From positions 10,018,382-10,082,381 of the forward strand of contig CM049317.1 of NCBI GenBank assembly GCA_026874595.1: a stretch of 64,000 nucleotides of DNA. Direction: 5' to 3'. The DNA comes from Sipunculus nudus. Lineage: Eukaryota > Annelida > Sipuncula > Golfingiida > Sipunculidae. The notes below the pieces were generated by a model that saw nothing but the letters and a program-made list of their open reading frames with translations, ran no database searches and had not been told where the DNA came from. Below, one piece after another: positions 61,601 through 62,923 of this stretch. Each line of letters begins with the position of its first letter. The first letter of the stretch is position 1. A program made the position numbers and the translations under genes.

Positions 61601-62923
61601 CCCCAAAGTACCCCCAGAATAGTCAAAAATTTCATACAAAAACTTCAATATTACATTAACTACATCACTGATGGTCATGATTTTTGGCATACATATTGAT
61701 CATGAGATGTTTCATCAGTTTCTTCAGACTGGTGGCACCACCTGTAATTTTCAATTCTTTACAAATTGTTTTCTCTATTTTTGAGACCTTTAAAAATGTG
61801 AACATCTGTTAACAGGGCACAAATTGTATAGACTGGACCTAGAATCTTCATTCTTGACACAGTGAGAGACCTATGAAAAGTCTCCATGGAAACCAGAAAT
61901 TAGGTCTTTGTTACTCGTATCCTTTGAGCCATGGGGCCCCAAAGTACCCCCAGAATAGTAAAAAATTTCATACAAAAACTTCAATATCTCATTAACTACA
62001 TCACTGATAGTCATGATTTTTGGCATACATATTGATCATGAGATGTTACAATAGTTTCTGCAGACTGGTGGCGCCACCTGTATTTTTCGATTTTTTACAA
62101 TTTTTTATTCTATTTTTGAGACCTTTAAGGATGCTGTCATATGTTAACGTGGCATAAATTGTGACAACTGGACCTAGGATCTTCATTCTTGTGTTGCAAG
62201 GAGGCCCATGAAAAGTGTCTGTGGAAACCTGAAATAAGGTCTCTGTTATCCATATCCTTCAAGCTATAGGACTCTGAAGTATCCCTCAGAATAATGGAAA
62301 ATTTGATACAAAAGCTGAAGTATCTGAACAACTAATGCAGAGATCACTATGATTCTTTGCATGGATATTGACCATTAAGTGTTTTTATTAGTTTCTGCAG
62401 ACTGGTGGAGCCACCTGTATTTTTTTTTTAAGTTTACGCATTTTTTCTCTATTTTTGAGATATATAAATACAGACTAAATCTTGGCCTGTTGGTTAATCT
62501 GTTTGATGCTTCAGTTGAATGGGAATATACTACCTTTCAGATGATAAAATTTCCTTTTGCGGATCTCTTCCCAGTCAGCTGAGCATCATGACCCATGGGT
62601 CACTTGTTCATCTCTGTCTCCTCTGAATTTCTCCTAATCTTTTGGCCTTATAGTTAAAACTGGTAGATAATGATTAAACATTCATTTTGATATCATCTTT
62701 ATCGTCGCTGAAGGAGCTTCTAGGACGGGGTCCTTGACTTCCTTAACTATGGTGCTTGAGCGCCATCTTTACCTTCTTTAAAAAATAATTGCTTTGTACT
62801 TAACAGAGGGGACCGCCAAGAAGAATGCGTTATGAGAGTTATGACTCAGACGATGCTGCAAGTGAAACATCCAGTGTCTGCTCCGAGAGGTCGTTCAGTT
62901 CATTTGTATCCCGAACATCCGAG
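7926..62923 (+). CDS. CLASP: CLASP (CLIP-associating protein) gene, partial, 23 exons
   Basis: CLASP proteins bind microtubule plus ends, kinetochores and the cortex, where they promote rescue and suppress catastrophe through TOG domains. EB1 recruits them through SxIP motifs. The joined exons follow animal CLASP colinearly: TOG1 C-terminal half (exons 1-5), basic linker (6-7), TOG2 (8-14), Ser/Arg-rich linker (14-22), and the acidic lead-in to TOG3 (23). Diagnostic stretches are LTLSKLVPYIC, YRHVGERVRTDL, SAKDLRSQVVRE, LIPNSAKIMAS, GIPRSQG-SRETSP and YDSDDAASETSSVCSERS. Introns are GT-AG, except possibly intron 14, and all phases agree. The first exon begins in phase 1, so the start codon and N-terminal TOG1 lie upstream; TOG3 and the C-terminal CLIP/CENP-E-binding domain lie downstream. 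I saw no in-frame stop in the joined 827 codons. Exon coordinates rest on reading splice sites and on remembered family alignment, not on transcripts. There appears to be one CLASP gene, so CLASP1 versus CLASP2 is not assignable. Confidence 0.95.
8192..8354. mobile_element. Palindromic MITE (Tc1/mariner-like ends), degenerate
   Basis: The left end reads TA-CAGTAAAACCTTGCC. The right end reads CGAGGTTTTATTGTG, an imperfect complement. It resembles the better-preserved copies in introns 3 and 5. Confidence 0.5.
10618..11038. repeat. 21-bp minisatellite (two blocks)
   Basis: About thirteen tandem 21-bp units of the form GTCTGCAGTAGAAACAGTTTT fill 10618-10894. After a 40-bp gap, a second block (10937-11038) carries longer variants with TGGACAGTTTTAT. 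Almost every unit has a CTGCAG. The period is a multiple of three, so long open frames appear on both strands; these are not genes. Confidence 0.9.
11161..11252 (+). CDS. CLASP: CLASP exon 2: TOG1
   Basis: Encodes FVFDRLTTAFTHKLWRVREE followed by ILICIQSTLN, aligning with the CLASP TOG1 segment 'vwdRm...fkhkn.rtRE.i..cl..tLn'. The acceptor is gttacag and the donor CA|gtaagt. It enters in phase 0 and exits in phase 2; the split His codon is completed by exon 3. Confidence 0.93.
11253..11781 (+). other. CLASP: Intron 2
   Basis: 529-nt intron, AT-rich. A loose direct repeat containing 'gatatttgtac.tcatcattca' occurs twice (about 11565-11655). I see no gene. Confidence 0.85.
11782..11857 (+). 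CDS. CLASP: CLASP exon 3: TOG1
   Basis: Encodes YGAKSLTLSKLVPYICKLLD then DQSGP. The 'LTLSKlVPyIC.LL.D..s' motif is one of the clearest CLASP signatures. The acceptor is ttttcag and the donor CCA|gtaagt. It enters in phase 2 and exits in phase 0. Confidence 0.95.
11858..12504 (+). other. CLASP: Intron 3
   Basis: Holds one well-preserved TA-flanked MITE (12106-12269); the remainder is AT-rich with no feature. Confidence 0.85.
12106..12269. mobile_element. TA-flanked palindromic MITE
   Basis: The terminal inverted repeats CAGTGAAACCTCaGTTGTGT and ACACAACGAGGTTTCACTG are flanked by TA on both sides (12104-12105, 12270-12271). The interior is also self-complementary. TA duplication and CAGTGAAACCT ends suggest Tc1/mariner ancestry. 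It is too short (164 bp) to code for anything. Confidence 0.8.
12505..12602 (+). CDS. CLASP: CLASP exon 4: end of TOG1 HEAT array
   Basis: Encodes VREAAIATLVEVYRHVGERV and RTDLGKKDISQAK, matching the conserved CLASP stretch 'VRdAAi.sLVEiYRHVGERVR.DL.kK'. The acceptor is tattatag and the donor AA|gtatgt. It enters in phase 0 and exits in phase 2. A SINE was inserted only 37 nt beyond its donor. Confidence 0.96.
12640..12878 (-). mobile_element. tRNA-derived SINE with perfect 14-bp TSD
   Basis: Read on the minus strand, the head at about 12876-12810 has a tRNA-like A box (CAGCTGAGTGGTAAAAC) and B box (GGTTTCGATCC) at normal spacing. The body contains 'GGTTTTCTCCGGGTTCTCC', a motif I associate with conserved cores of metazoan SINEs. 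The tail is AT-rich. It is bounded by identical 14-bp repeats TTACTTACGCTTAT (12626-12639, 12879-12892), the mark of LINE-machinery retroposition. The perfect duplication suggests a fairly recent insertion. Confidence 0.88.
13722..13748 (+). promoter_or_regulatory. 3' splice-site tract made of CTTAC repeats
   Basis: The polypyrimidine tract before exon 5 is four tandem CTTAC units followed by CTTTCAG. CTTACCT equals part of the U1 snRNA 5' end and is complementary to the GTAAG donor consensus. The acceptor role is clear from exon 5; any pairing effect is speculative. Confidence 0.7.
13749..13816 (+). CDS. CLASP: CLASP exon 5: TOG1 C-terminal helix
   Basis: Encodes LNVLFARMDEVRNSGNMVAT then AD, equivalent to human CLASP 'RLNVIFtkFDEVqkSGNMi'. 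The acceptor is tttcag and the donor GATG|gtgaga. It enters in phase 2 and exits in phase 1. It is the last TOG1 exon; the following introns switch to phase 1. Confidence 0.95.
13864..13927 (+). repeat. 11-bp tandem array, AGCATGGTTTC x ~6
   Basis: Nearly perfect 11-bp units start 48 nt inside intron 5. Each unit junction reads GTTTCAGCATGG and so contains a 3' splice-site-like TTTCAG. Confidence 0.92.
15075..15253. mobile_element. TA-flanked palindromic MITE
   Basis: The ends CAGTAGAGCCTGATTATC and GAAGCTTTACTG are imperfect complements and TA lies outside each. There is no coding content. It is of the same structural class as the intron 3 copy. Confidence 0.6.
16928..17062 (+). CDS. CLASP: CLASP exon 6: TOG1-TOG2 linker, symmetric 135 nt
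   Basis: Encodes PRMLDETDFARPQTVRMPKT then TKRANAPASGTLGRRGNLGS-GKGS, a basic low-complexity linker. It corresponds to the variable 'DEDSVDG...SSRRNVG..TRRLGSSTLG' part of vertebrate CLASP. The acceptor is tttatag and the donor TCAA|gtaaga. It is phase 1-1, so it can be included or skipped in frame. Confidence 0.9.
17063..17753 (+). other. CLASP: Intron 6
   Basis: 691-nt AT-rich intron. I see no repeat or gene. Confidence 0.85.
17754..17792 (+). CDS. CLASP: CLASP exon 7: 39-nt symmetric small exon
   Basis: Encodes (T)SGGLRRKHSLTG(G). The acceptor is tttgtcag and the donor GGAG|gtaatc. It is phase 1-1. The peptide carries a basophilic-kinase-like RRKHS site. At 13 codons it is a likely alternatively used exon. 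It is supported by consensus sites, matching phase and linker-like composition rather than by strong homology. Confidence 0.75.
17793..21628 (+). other. CLASP: Intron 7
   Basis: Contains a Helentron-like element (18603-20057) and a poly-C run near 18417. The remaining 3' part (20058-21628) is AT-rich with nothing recognised. Confidence 0.85.
18603..20057 (+). mobile_element. Helentron/HINE-like element, family 1, copy A
   Basis: The left end is a hairpin, GTATCCCCAGAC-aaa-GTCGGGGGATAC. The same 12-mer recurs inverted near the right end (20015-20026). The right end then has a TGGCACC-TGC-GGTGgCA hairpin and ends AAGAAATGTTTAG before a T. Internal modules repeat 'GGGGTCATGAGGTCAAAGGTCAAGGTCACAGG' style text about every 150-300 bp. 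It includes a GCC-repeat tract near 18650 and a GGTGGCGCCACC palindrome (18930). Subterminal inverted repeats, a 3' hairpin and central tandem modules match Helitron-derived non-autonomous elements. No Rep/helicase is present. Confidence 0.72.
21629..21690 (+). CDS. CLASP: CLASP exon 8: entry into TOG2
   Basis: Encodes SGAFDENDFKRLFEEVPKVN, aligning with human 'GAGAVDEEDFIKAFDDVPVVQ', the conserved lead-in helix of TOG2. The acceptor is tttacag and the donor AAT|gtgagt. It enters in phase 1 and exits in phase 0. Confidence 0.95.
21691..22146 (+). other. CLASP: Intron 8
   Basis: 456-nt AT-rich intron without a recognised feature. Confidence 0.85.
22147..22239 (+). CDS. CLASP: CLASP exon 9: TOG2 HEAT repeat A
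   Basis: Encodes IFSSRDVQDHLTKIKDVLSD then PSNDWERRTET. It matches 'IYSSRDLEESInKIreiLSDdkhDWEqRv', including the Trp-Glu-x-Arg of the first TOG helix that contacts tubulin in TOG domains. The acceptor is ttccag and the donor ACG|gtaaga. Phase 0-0. Confidence 0.96.
22744..24702 (+). mobile_element. Helentron/HINE-like element, family 1, copy B
   Basis: The host A is followed by 5' TC. The left hairpin is GTATCGCCAGAC-AGTCTGGAGATAC, then a GCC-repeat tract. The right end has GTCTGGGGATAC, the perfect hairpin TGGCACC-TGC-GGTGCCA, AAGAAATAT and a terminal CTAG before T, which is the classic Helitron 3' end. The centre is about four tandem modules of roughly 335 bp. Each carries 'CATTATAAGTCAAAAACTAATGGAC', 'GGGGTCATGACCTTTCC' and a GGTGGcGCCACC palindrome (23076, 23402, 23737, 24073, 24396). 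It is non-autonomous. Confidence 0.78.
25131..25143 (+). promoter_or_regulatory. CTCF-like core site
   Basis: CCACTAGATGGCA matches the bilaterian CTCF core CCAsyAGrkGGCA. It is a motif match only, with no binding evidence. It lies at the edge of a repeat fragment. Confidence 0.3.
25358..25503 (+). CDS. CLASP: CLASP exon 10: TOG2 HEAT repeats A-B
   Basis: Encodes LKEIRSLLIAGAVDHDDFFR, CLRLLEPSLVISAKDLRSQV and VRETCITIA. 'SAKDLRSQVVREaCIT' is among the most conserved CLASP sequence and lies in the TOG2 tubulin-facing region. The acceptor is tttcag and the donor GC|gtgagt. It enters in phase 0 and exits in phase 2. Confidence 0.97.
25504..27291 (+). other. CLASP: Intron 10
   Basis: Holds a GC-richer unidentified block (25890-26250) with a perfect hairpin at 26199-26222, and CTCF-like near-matches (25785-25796). 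The rest is AT-rich. A 118-codon minus-strand open frame in the block shows no domain I recognise. Confidence 0.75.
26199..26222. repeat. Short perfect hairpin
   Basis: The arms AATGCCCCTT and AAGGGGCATT are perfect complements around a TG loop, with one further C-G pair outside. No T run follows. It may be part of an unrecognised mobile element. Confidence 0.6.
27292..27427 (+). CDS. CLASP: CLASP exon 11: TOG2
   Basis: Encodes YLSQQLGNKFDHTAEAVLPC and LINLIPNSAKIMASSGIIGI then KFVIQ, equal to human 'LGNKFDHGAEAImPtifNLIPNSAKIMAtSGvvavrlIi'. The acceptor is attacag and the donor CAG|gtgagt. It enters in phase 2 and exits in phase 0. Confidence 0.97.
27877..29400 (+). repeat. Decayed tandem-module repeat with GGTGG/CCACC palindromes
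   Basis: The phrase GCCACCTGCAACCATTTTTGCACAG occurs at 27904 and 28180, 274 bp apart, with a diverged half-unit between (28047). Later modules (to about 29400) share 'ggctacaaagaacttcttctc' and 'ttgnttgatatncacagaaatgatc' with each other. The organisation resembles the central repeats of the Helentron-like elements, but no ends are recognisable. Confidence 0.6.
28297..28480 (+). mobile_element. MITE fragment (one end)
   Basis: Begins TA-CAGTGAAACCTGAACCAAGC, like other TA-flanked MITE ends here, then has several 'GCGACCAC' words. No complementary right end was found, so it is truncated or its right end is too diverged to see. Confidence 0.4.
29533..29603 (+). CDS. CLASP: CLASP exon 12: TOG2
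   Basis: Encodes HTHAPRLIPIITSNLSSKSS then VIR, equal to human 'HTHIPRLIPvITSNctSKSvaVR'. The acceptor is gtttcag and the donor CGCAG|gtgagt. It enters in phase 0 and exits in phase 2. Confidence 0.96.
29604..30005 (+). other. CLASP: Intron 12
   Basis: 402-nt AT-rich intron; I see nothing else in it. Confidence 0.85.
30006..30143 (+). CDS. CLASP: CLASP exon 13: TOG2 C-terminal HEAT repeats
   Basis: Encodes ECIDMIERILNIWPTHSIER, HIAILQEAIKKGLSDADSEA and RAHSR. It matches 'W.THSlERHisvLaEtIKKGihDADSEARieaRk'. The acceptor is attcag and the donor AGAAA|gtaagc. It enters in phase 2 and exits in phase 2. Confidence 0.97.
30144..31048 (+). other. CLASP: Intron 13
   Basis: Contains dispersed-repeat modules (about 30180-30650) related to 6560-7850, including two near-identical 20-bp copies of 'tattttctcacctgaatta' side by side (30591-30628). 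The rest is unremarkable. Confidence 0.75.
31049..31255 (+). CDS. CLASP: CLASP exon 14: end of TOG2 and start of Ser/Arg linker; variable 3' end
   Basis: Begins AFWGFANHFKEQADSLLNSL (human 'cYWGFhsHFsrEAehLyhtL'), then a Gln/Ser/Asn-rich stretch and RSVSVERSNDLPS. Intron 13 enters in phase 2, and exon 15 needs a phase-2 partner. Two donors fit: TCCAG|gtcaaa after 31198, and a GC-type donor TCCAG|gcatgt after 31255. Either joins to exon 15. Without splicing, the frame runs 16 more codons after Arg to TAG at 31305-31307. The end I give is the longer GC form; its linker-like 19-codon extension supports it, but transcripts would decide. Confidence 0.85.
31256..34882 (+). other. CLASP: Intron 14
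   Basis: 3.6-kb AT-rich intron. I recognise no mobile element, RNA gene or second coding region in it. It would be a GC-AG intron if the longer exon 14 is used. Confidence 0.75.
34883..34947 (+). CDS. CLASP: CLASP exon 15: Ser/Arg-rich linker
   Basis: Encodes TSSGTARRVAVSRPAGRADR-T, basic and Ser/Arg-rich as expected of the microtubule-lattice-binding linker. The acceptor is atctag and the donor ACAG|gtgagt. It enters in phase 2 and exits in phase 1; from here linker introns are phase 1 until exon 22. Confidence 0.88.
34948..35881 (+). other. CLASP: Intron 15
   Basis: Contains a palindromic MITE (34980-35353) and AT-rich sequence. Confidence 0.85.
34980..35353. mobile_element. Palindromic MITE with AGTGGAGC ends
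   Basis: The left end AGTGGAGCACCATTTATCCGA pairs imperfectly with the right end TCGGATTAACAACGCTCCACT. Near the right end 'GTTCGGATTA' repeats three times. No coding sequence. Tc1/mariner-type by structure, but a TA duplication is not clear. Confidence 0.6.
35882..35992 (+). CDS. CLASP: CLASP exon 16: symmetric linker exon with an SxLP motif
   Basis: Encodes GTDNNGLVRSSSAVDLATGM then RRPSASRLPQSSYNSL. The SRLP (35959-35970) with upstream basic residues fits the EB1-binding [ST]x[IL]P pattern. 'RSSSAVDL' resembles the 'RSRSDIDV' stretch of vertebrate CLASPs. The acceptor is atctag and the donor CTTC|gtaagt. Phase 1-1, 111 nt. Confidence 0.9.
36185..36304 (+). CDS. CLASP: Candidate CLASP cassette exon 16b
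   Basis: Flanked by atgtttcag and ACAG|gtaata, 120 nt, open in the frame set by exon 16 and phase 1-1, so it would add 40 residues in frame (HKVEFQDRLDSDNYESSQCI, ARRSSLKYLFCHTKEFSVT). It has an RRSS phosphosite-like motif. I know no homologue, and its base composition is more AT-rich than the sure exons. It may be an alternative exon or chance. Confidence 0.4.
37742..37984 (+). repeat. Degenerate tandem repeat ending in the exon 17 splice acceptor
   Basis: About four units of roughly 50-60 bp share 'GGGATCATTTCATAAAnATTGTGCTGTCCTA'. The final copy reads ATTGTGCTGTCCTACAG and is the acceptor of exon 17. An earlier copy has GCTGTCCTAG at 37869-37878. Confidence 0.75.
37985..38110 (+). CDS. 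CLASP: CLASP exon 17: symmetric linker exon
   Basis: Encodes HTDSHTTTSHVLPSVLKRPR then RASETYTAGSNRMSLMLDIA-S. It is a basic, Ser/Thr-rich segment with an RRAS kinase-like site. The acceptor is cctacag and the donor TCTT|gtaaga. Phase 1-1, 126 nt. Homology is weak because linkers diverge, but GC content, splice sites and phase are convincing. Confidence 0.85.
40150..40162 (-). promoter_or_regulatory. CTCF-like core site
   Basis: On the minus strand CCACAAGAGGGCA, an exact match to the core CCASNAGrkGGCA. Motif evidence only. Confidence 0.35.
42630..42807. mobile_element. TA-flanked palindromic MITE
   Basis: CAGTAAAACCTC at the left and GAGGTATAACTG at the right, with TA outside each. The interior has complementary 'AAACCACC' and 'GAGGTGGT' words. 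Same structural class as the copies in introns 3 and 5. Confidence 0.7.
43028..43129 (+). CDS. CLASP: CLASP exon 18: symmetric linker exon with a TxIP motif
   Basis: Encodes QSSESLGRDDDASSDCGGHT then RIPRAPSSEIGYE. TRIP followed by Arg (43087-43098) fits an EB1-binding [ST]x[IL]P motif. The acceptor is catcag and the donor GAGA|gtaagt. Phase 1-1, 102 nt. It is markedly GC-rich relative to the flanking introns. Confidence 0.9.
44392..44404 (-). promoter_or_regulatory. CTCF-like core site (strongest)
   Basis: On the minus strand CCACCAGGGGGCA, the optimal vertebrate CTCF core. It occurs once in an AT-rich intron. CTCF zinc-finger specificity is broadly conserved in Bilateria, but binding here is inference. 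Confidence 0.4.
44849..44919. repeat. (AT)n microsatellite
   Basis: An uninterrupted alternating AT run of about 70 bp, followed by AATATATAAA. Confidence 0.97.
46033..49341 (+). mobile_element. Helentron/HINE-like repeat array, family 2, copy A
   Basis: Starts T-AGCTCAGCTGACTATAAGTC with a GTCCGTC-rich tract. A second start follows at 46738, so the first unit (705 bp) is duplicated in tandem. A more diverged third unit begins near 47493. The right end near 49309-49341 reads CAGCTGAGC...GTGACCCATAGGTCCC-TTG before T. The inverted GCTCAGCTGA / TCAGCTGAGC pair, the palindromic 3' tip and T-T insertion context fit Helentron-type elements. Region 48160-49300 may be unrelated sequence between the tandem part and the end. 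Confidence 0.6.
49372..49455 (+). CDS. CLASP: Candidate CLASP exon 18b
   Basis: After acceptor tgattacag the frame set by exon 18 is open: AGSHSRSLEVSYARVSDLLQ then SLGEIPC. Ending at TGCT|gtgaca gives phase 1-1 (84 nt). The better-looking donor GACAG|gtgtac (after 49462) would leave phase 2 and hit a stop in exon 19. The segment is GC-rich against its surroundings. It starts 31 bp after the end of a family-2 element, whose T-rich end supplies part of the pyrimidine tract. Confidence 0.35.
50483..50520 (+). mobile_element. Family-2 Helentron-like 3' end (solo)
   Basis: GTCAGCTGAGCACAGTGACC then CATAGGTCCCTTGTTTTT is nearly identical to the 49309-49341 end. Its left boundary is not identified. 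Confidence 0.55.
50985..51083 (+). CDS. CLASP: CLASP exon 19: linker with conserved RSRxK.GVSQSQ
   Basis: Encodes RQKKPISTSTAQSIISPDRS then RPRSKIGVSQSQ. It matches human CLASP 'TRRQSSGSA...STPDNRGRSRAKVVSQSQRSRS'. The acceptor is atttcag and the donor CAGC|gtaagt. Phase 1-1, 99 nt. Confidence 0.94.
51199..51652 (+). mobile_element. Family-2 Helentron-like short copy
   Basis: Begins GACTAAGTCAGCTGAGCTGT and ends TGAGCAGCATGGCCCATGGA-TCACTTG. The ends match the family-2 left block and the 3' palindromic tip. Confidence 0.6.
51679..55771. mobile_element. TA-flanked DNA transposon relic, 4.1 kb including a nested insertion
   Basis: The terminal inverted repeats are CCATAAAAGTCgtcGTAGAA at the left and, read inward from the right, CCATAAAAGTCattGTAGAA. 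TA lies on both outer sides (51677-51678, 55772-55773). Both subterminal regions carry 'ACAAGTCGCacc' type words. About half of its length is a later hAT insertion. I see no transposase frame in the right-hand 1.9 kb, so it is non-autonomous or decayed. The superfamily is uncertain; TA targets suggest the Tc1/mariner/pogo group. Confidence 0.7.
51805..53869. mobile_element. hAT element, 2,065 bp, perfect 12-bp TIRs and 8-bp TSD
   Basis: The perfect TIRs CAGACATGGGGT (51805-51816) and ACCCCATGTCTG (53858-53869) are flanked by identical 8-bp repeats ACCCAGAC (51797-51804, 53870-53877). Just inside both ends lie (TATTAC)n arrays (about 51830-51970 and 53745-53857). The interior is AT-rich without a long open frame. 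It is clearly nested in the TA-flanked element. Confidence 0.9.
56080..56343 (+). CDS. CLASP: CLASP exon 20: two SxIP EB1-binding repeats
   Basis: Begins GSRSSSPSSRLSYLTHTTPG, then contains two copies of a module: SSRVRRKSGIPRSQGTSRET and SSRIRHKSGIPRSQGASRET, each followed by SP and SR/TRG. Both have SGIP preceded by basic residues, the EB1-binding SxIP signature (codons at 56163-56174 and 56292-56303). The 'IPRSQG.SREtSP' is highly conserved in CLASP, where the equivalent region is controlled by GSK3 and CDK phosphorylation. The acceptor is tttacag and the donor AGGG|gtaggt. Phase 1-1, 264 nt. An internal in-phase donor CAGG|gtatgt after 56220 would remove the second copy. Confidence 0.97.
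57541..57667 (+). repeat. 26-bp tandem repeat x ~5
   Basis: Units of the form CCAGGTATCTATGGTATTGA recur every 26 bp. Four of the five contain CAGGTATCT, a weak donor-like word. Confidence 0.85.
58561..58630. repeat. (AT)n microsatellite
   Basis: Alternating AT runs interrupted once (AATATATAT), ending in TAGCATATATATATG; the whole stretch is self-complementary. Confidence 0.95.
58832..58894 (+). CDS. CLASP: CLASP exon 21: 63-nt symmetric linker exon
   Basis: Encodes (E)RKLSGSGLTLRQAHRLPHSK, basic and Ser-rich. The acceptor is atttttag and the donor AAAG|gtgagt. Phase 1-1. Its donor octamer GGTGAGTT is duplicated 180 bp downstream. Homology is weak; evidence is the splice sites, phase and composition. 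Confidence 0.8.
58902..59073. mobile_element. Probable hAT remnant inserted at the exon 21 splice donor
   Basis: It is flanked by identical 8-mers GGTGAGTT (58894-58901, 59074-59081). The right end ACCCCATGTCT(G) is identical to the terminus of the hAT at 51805-53869. As in that element, a microsatellite-like tract (here GAATAC words) lies just inside. The left end CAGctgcat keeps only CAG of the expected TIR, so the left side is diverged or truncated. Confidence 0.6.
59068..59336. repeat. 39-bp tandem array x 7, each unit with a splice-donor word
   Basis: Seven units of ATGTCTGGTGAGTTGTCTAG-ATCATACATTATAATAATA. GGTGAGTT recurs at 59074 and every 39 bp after, with one unit mutated to GGTGAATT. 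The period is a multiple of three, so both strands show repeated 13-residue open frames, which are not genes. Confidence 0.95.
60125..60195 (+). CDS. CLASP: CLASP exon 22: end of linker
   Basis: Encodes STAIAQRVLTQSSEVEQAIS then DAL, equal to human 'gSvnAMRVLstStDlEaAVaDAL'. The acceptor is ttttgcag and the donor CTG|gtcagt. It enters in phase 1 and exits in phase 0, ending the run of phase-1 introns. Confidence 0.94.
60196..62806 (+). other. CLASP: Intron 22
   Basis: 60196-61068 is AT-rich with no feature. 61069-62608 is a family-2 Helentron-like element. 62609-62806 is short plain intron leading to the exon 23 acceptor. Confidence 0.85.
61069..62608 (+). mobile_element. Helentron/HINE-like element, family 2, copy B (best preserved)
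   Basis: Starts T-AGCTCAGCTGACTTTCAGTC and ends CAGTCAGCTGAGC, then the perfect palindrome TGACCCATGGGTCA and CTTG before TT. Subterminal inverted repeat GCTCAGCTGAC/GTCAGCTGAGC is exact. A GTCCGTC tract lies near the left end. The centre has four tandem modules of roughly 340 bp sharing 'GGAAACCAGAAATTAGGTCT', 'CTATGGGGCCCCAAAGTACC' and a GGTGGnnCCACC palindrome (61395, 61731, 62067, 62404). No Rep/helicase is present. Confidence 0.75.
62807..62923 (+). CDS. CLASP: CLASP exon 23: segment leading to TOG3
   Basis: Encodes RGPPRRMRYESYDSDDAASE then TSSVCSERSFSSFVSRTSE. It matches human 'kkPvRRRYEpYGMYSDDDANSDASSvCSERSYgSRng'. The acceptor is ttaacag and the donor GAG|gttagt. Phase 0-0. TOG3 ('TEDVAEVLNhcaSsnWseRkegL' in vertebrates) should start in the next exon, beyond the window. 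Confidence 0.97.
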
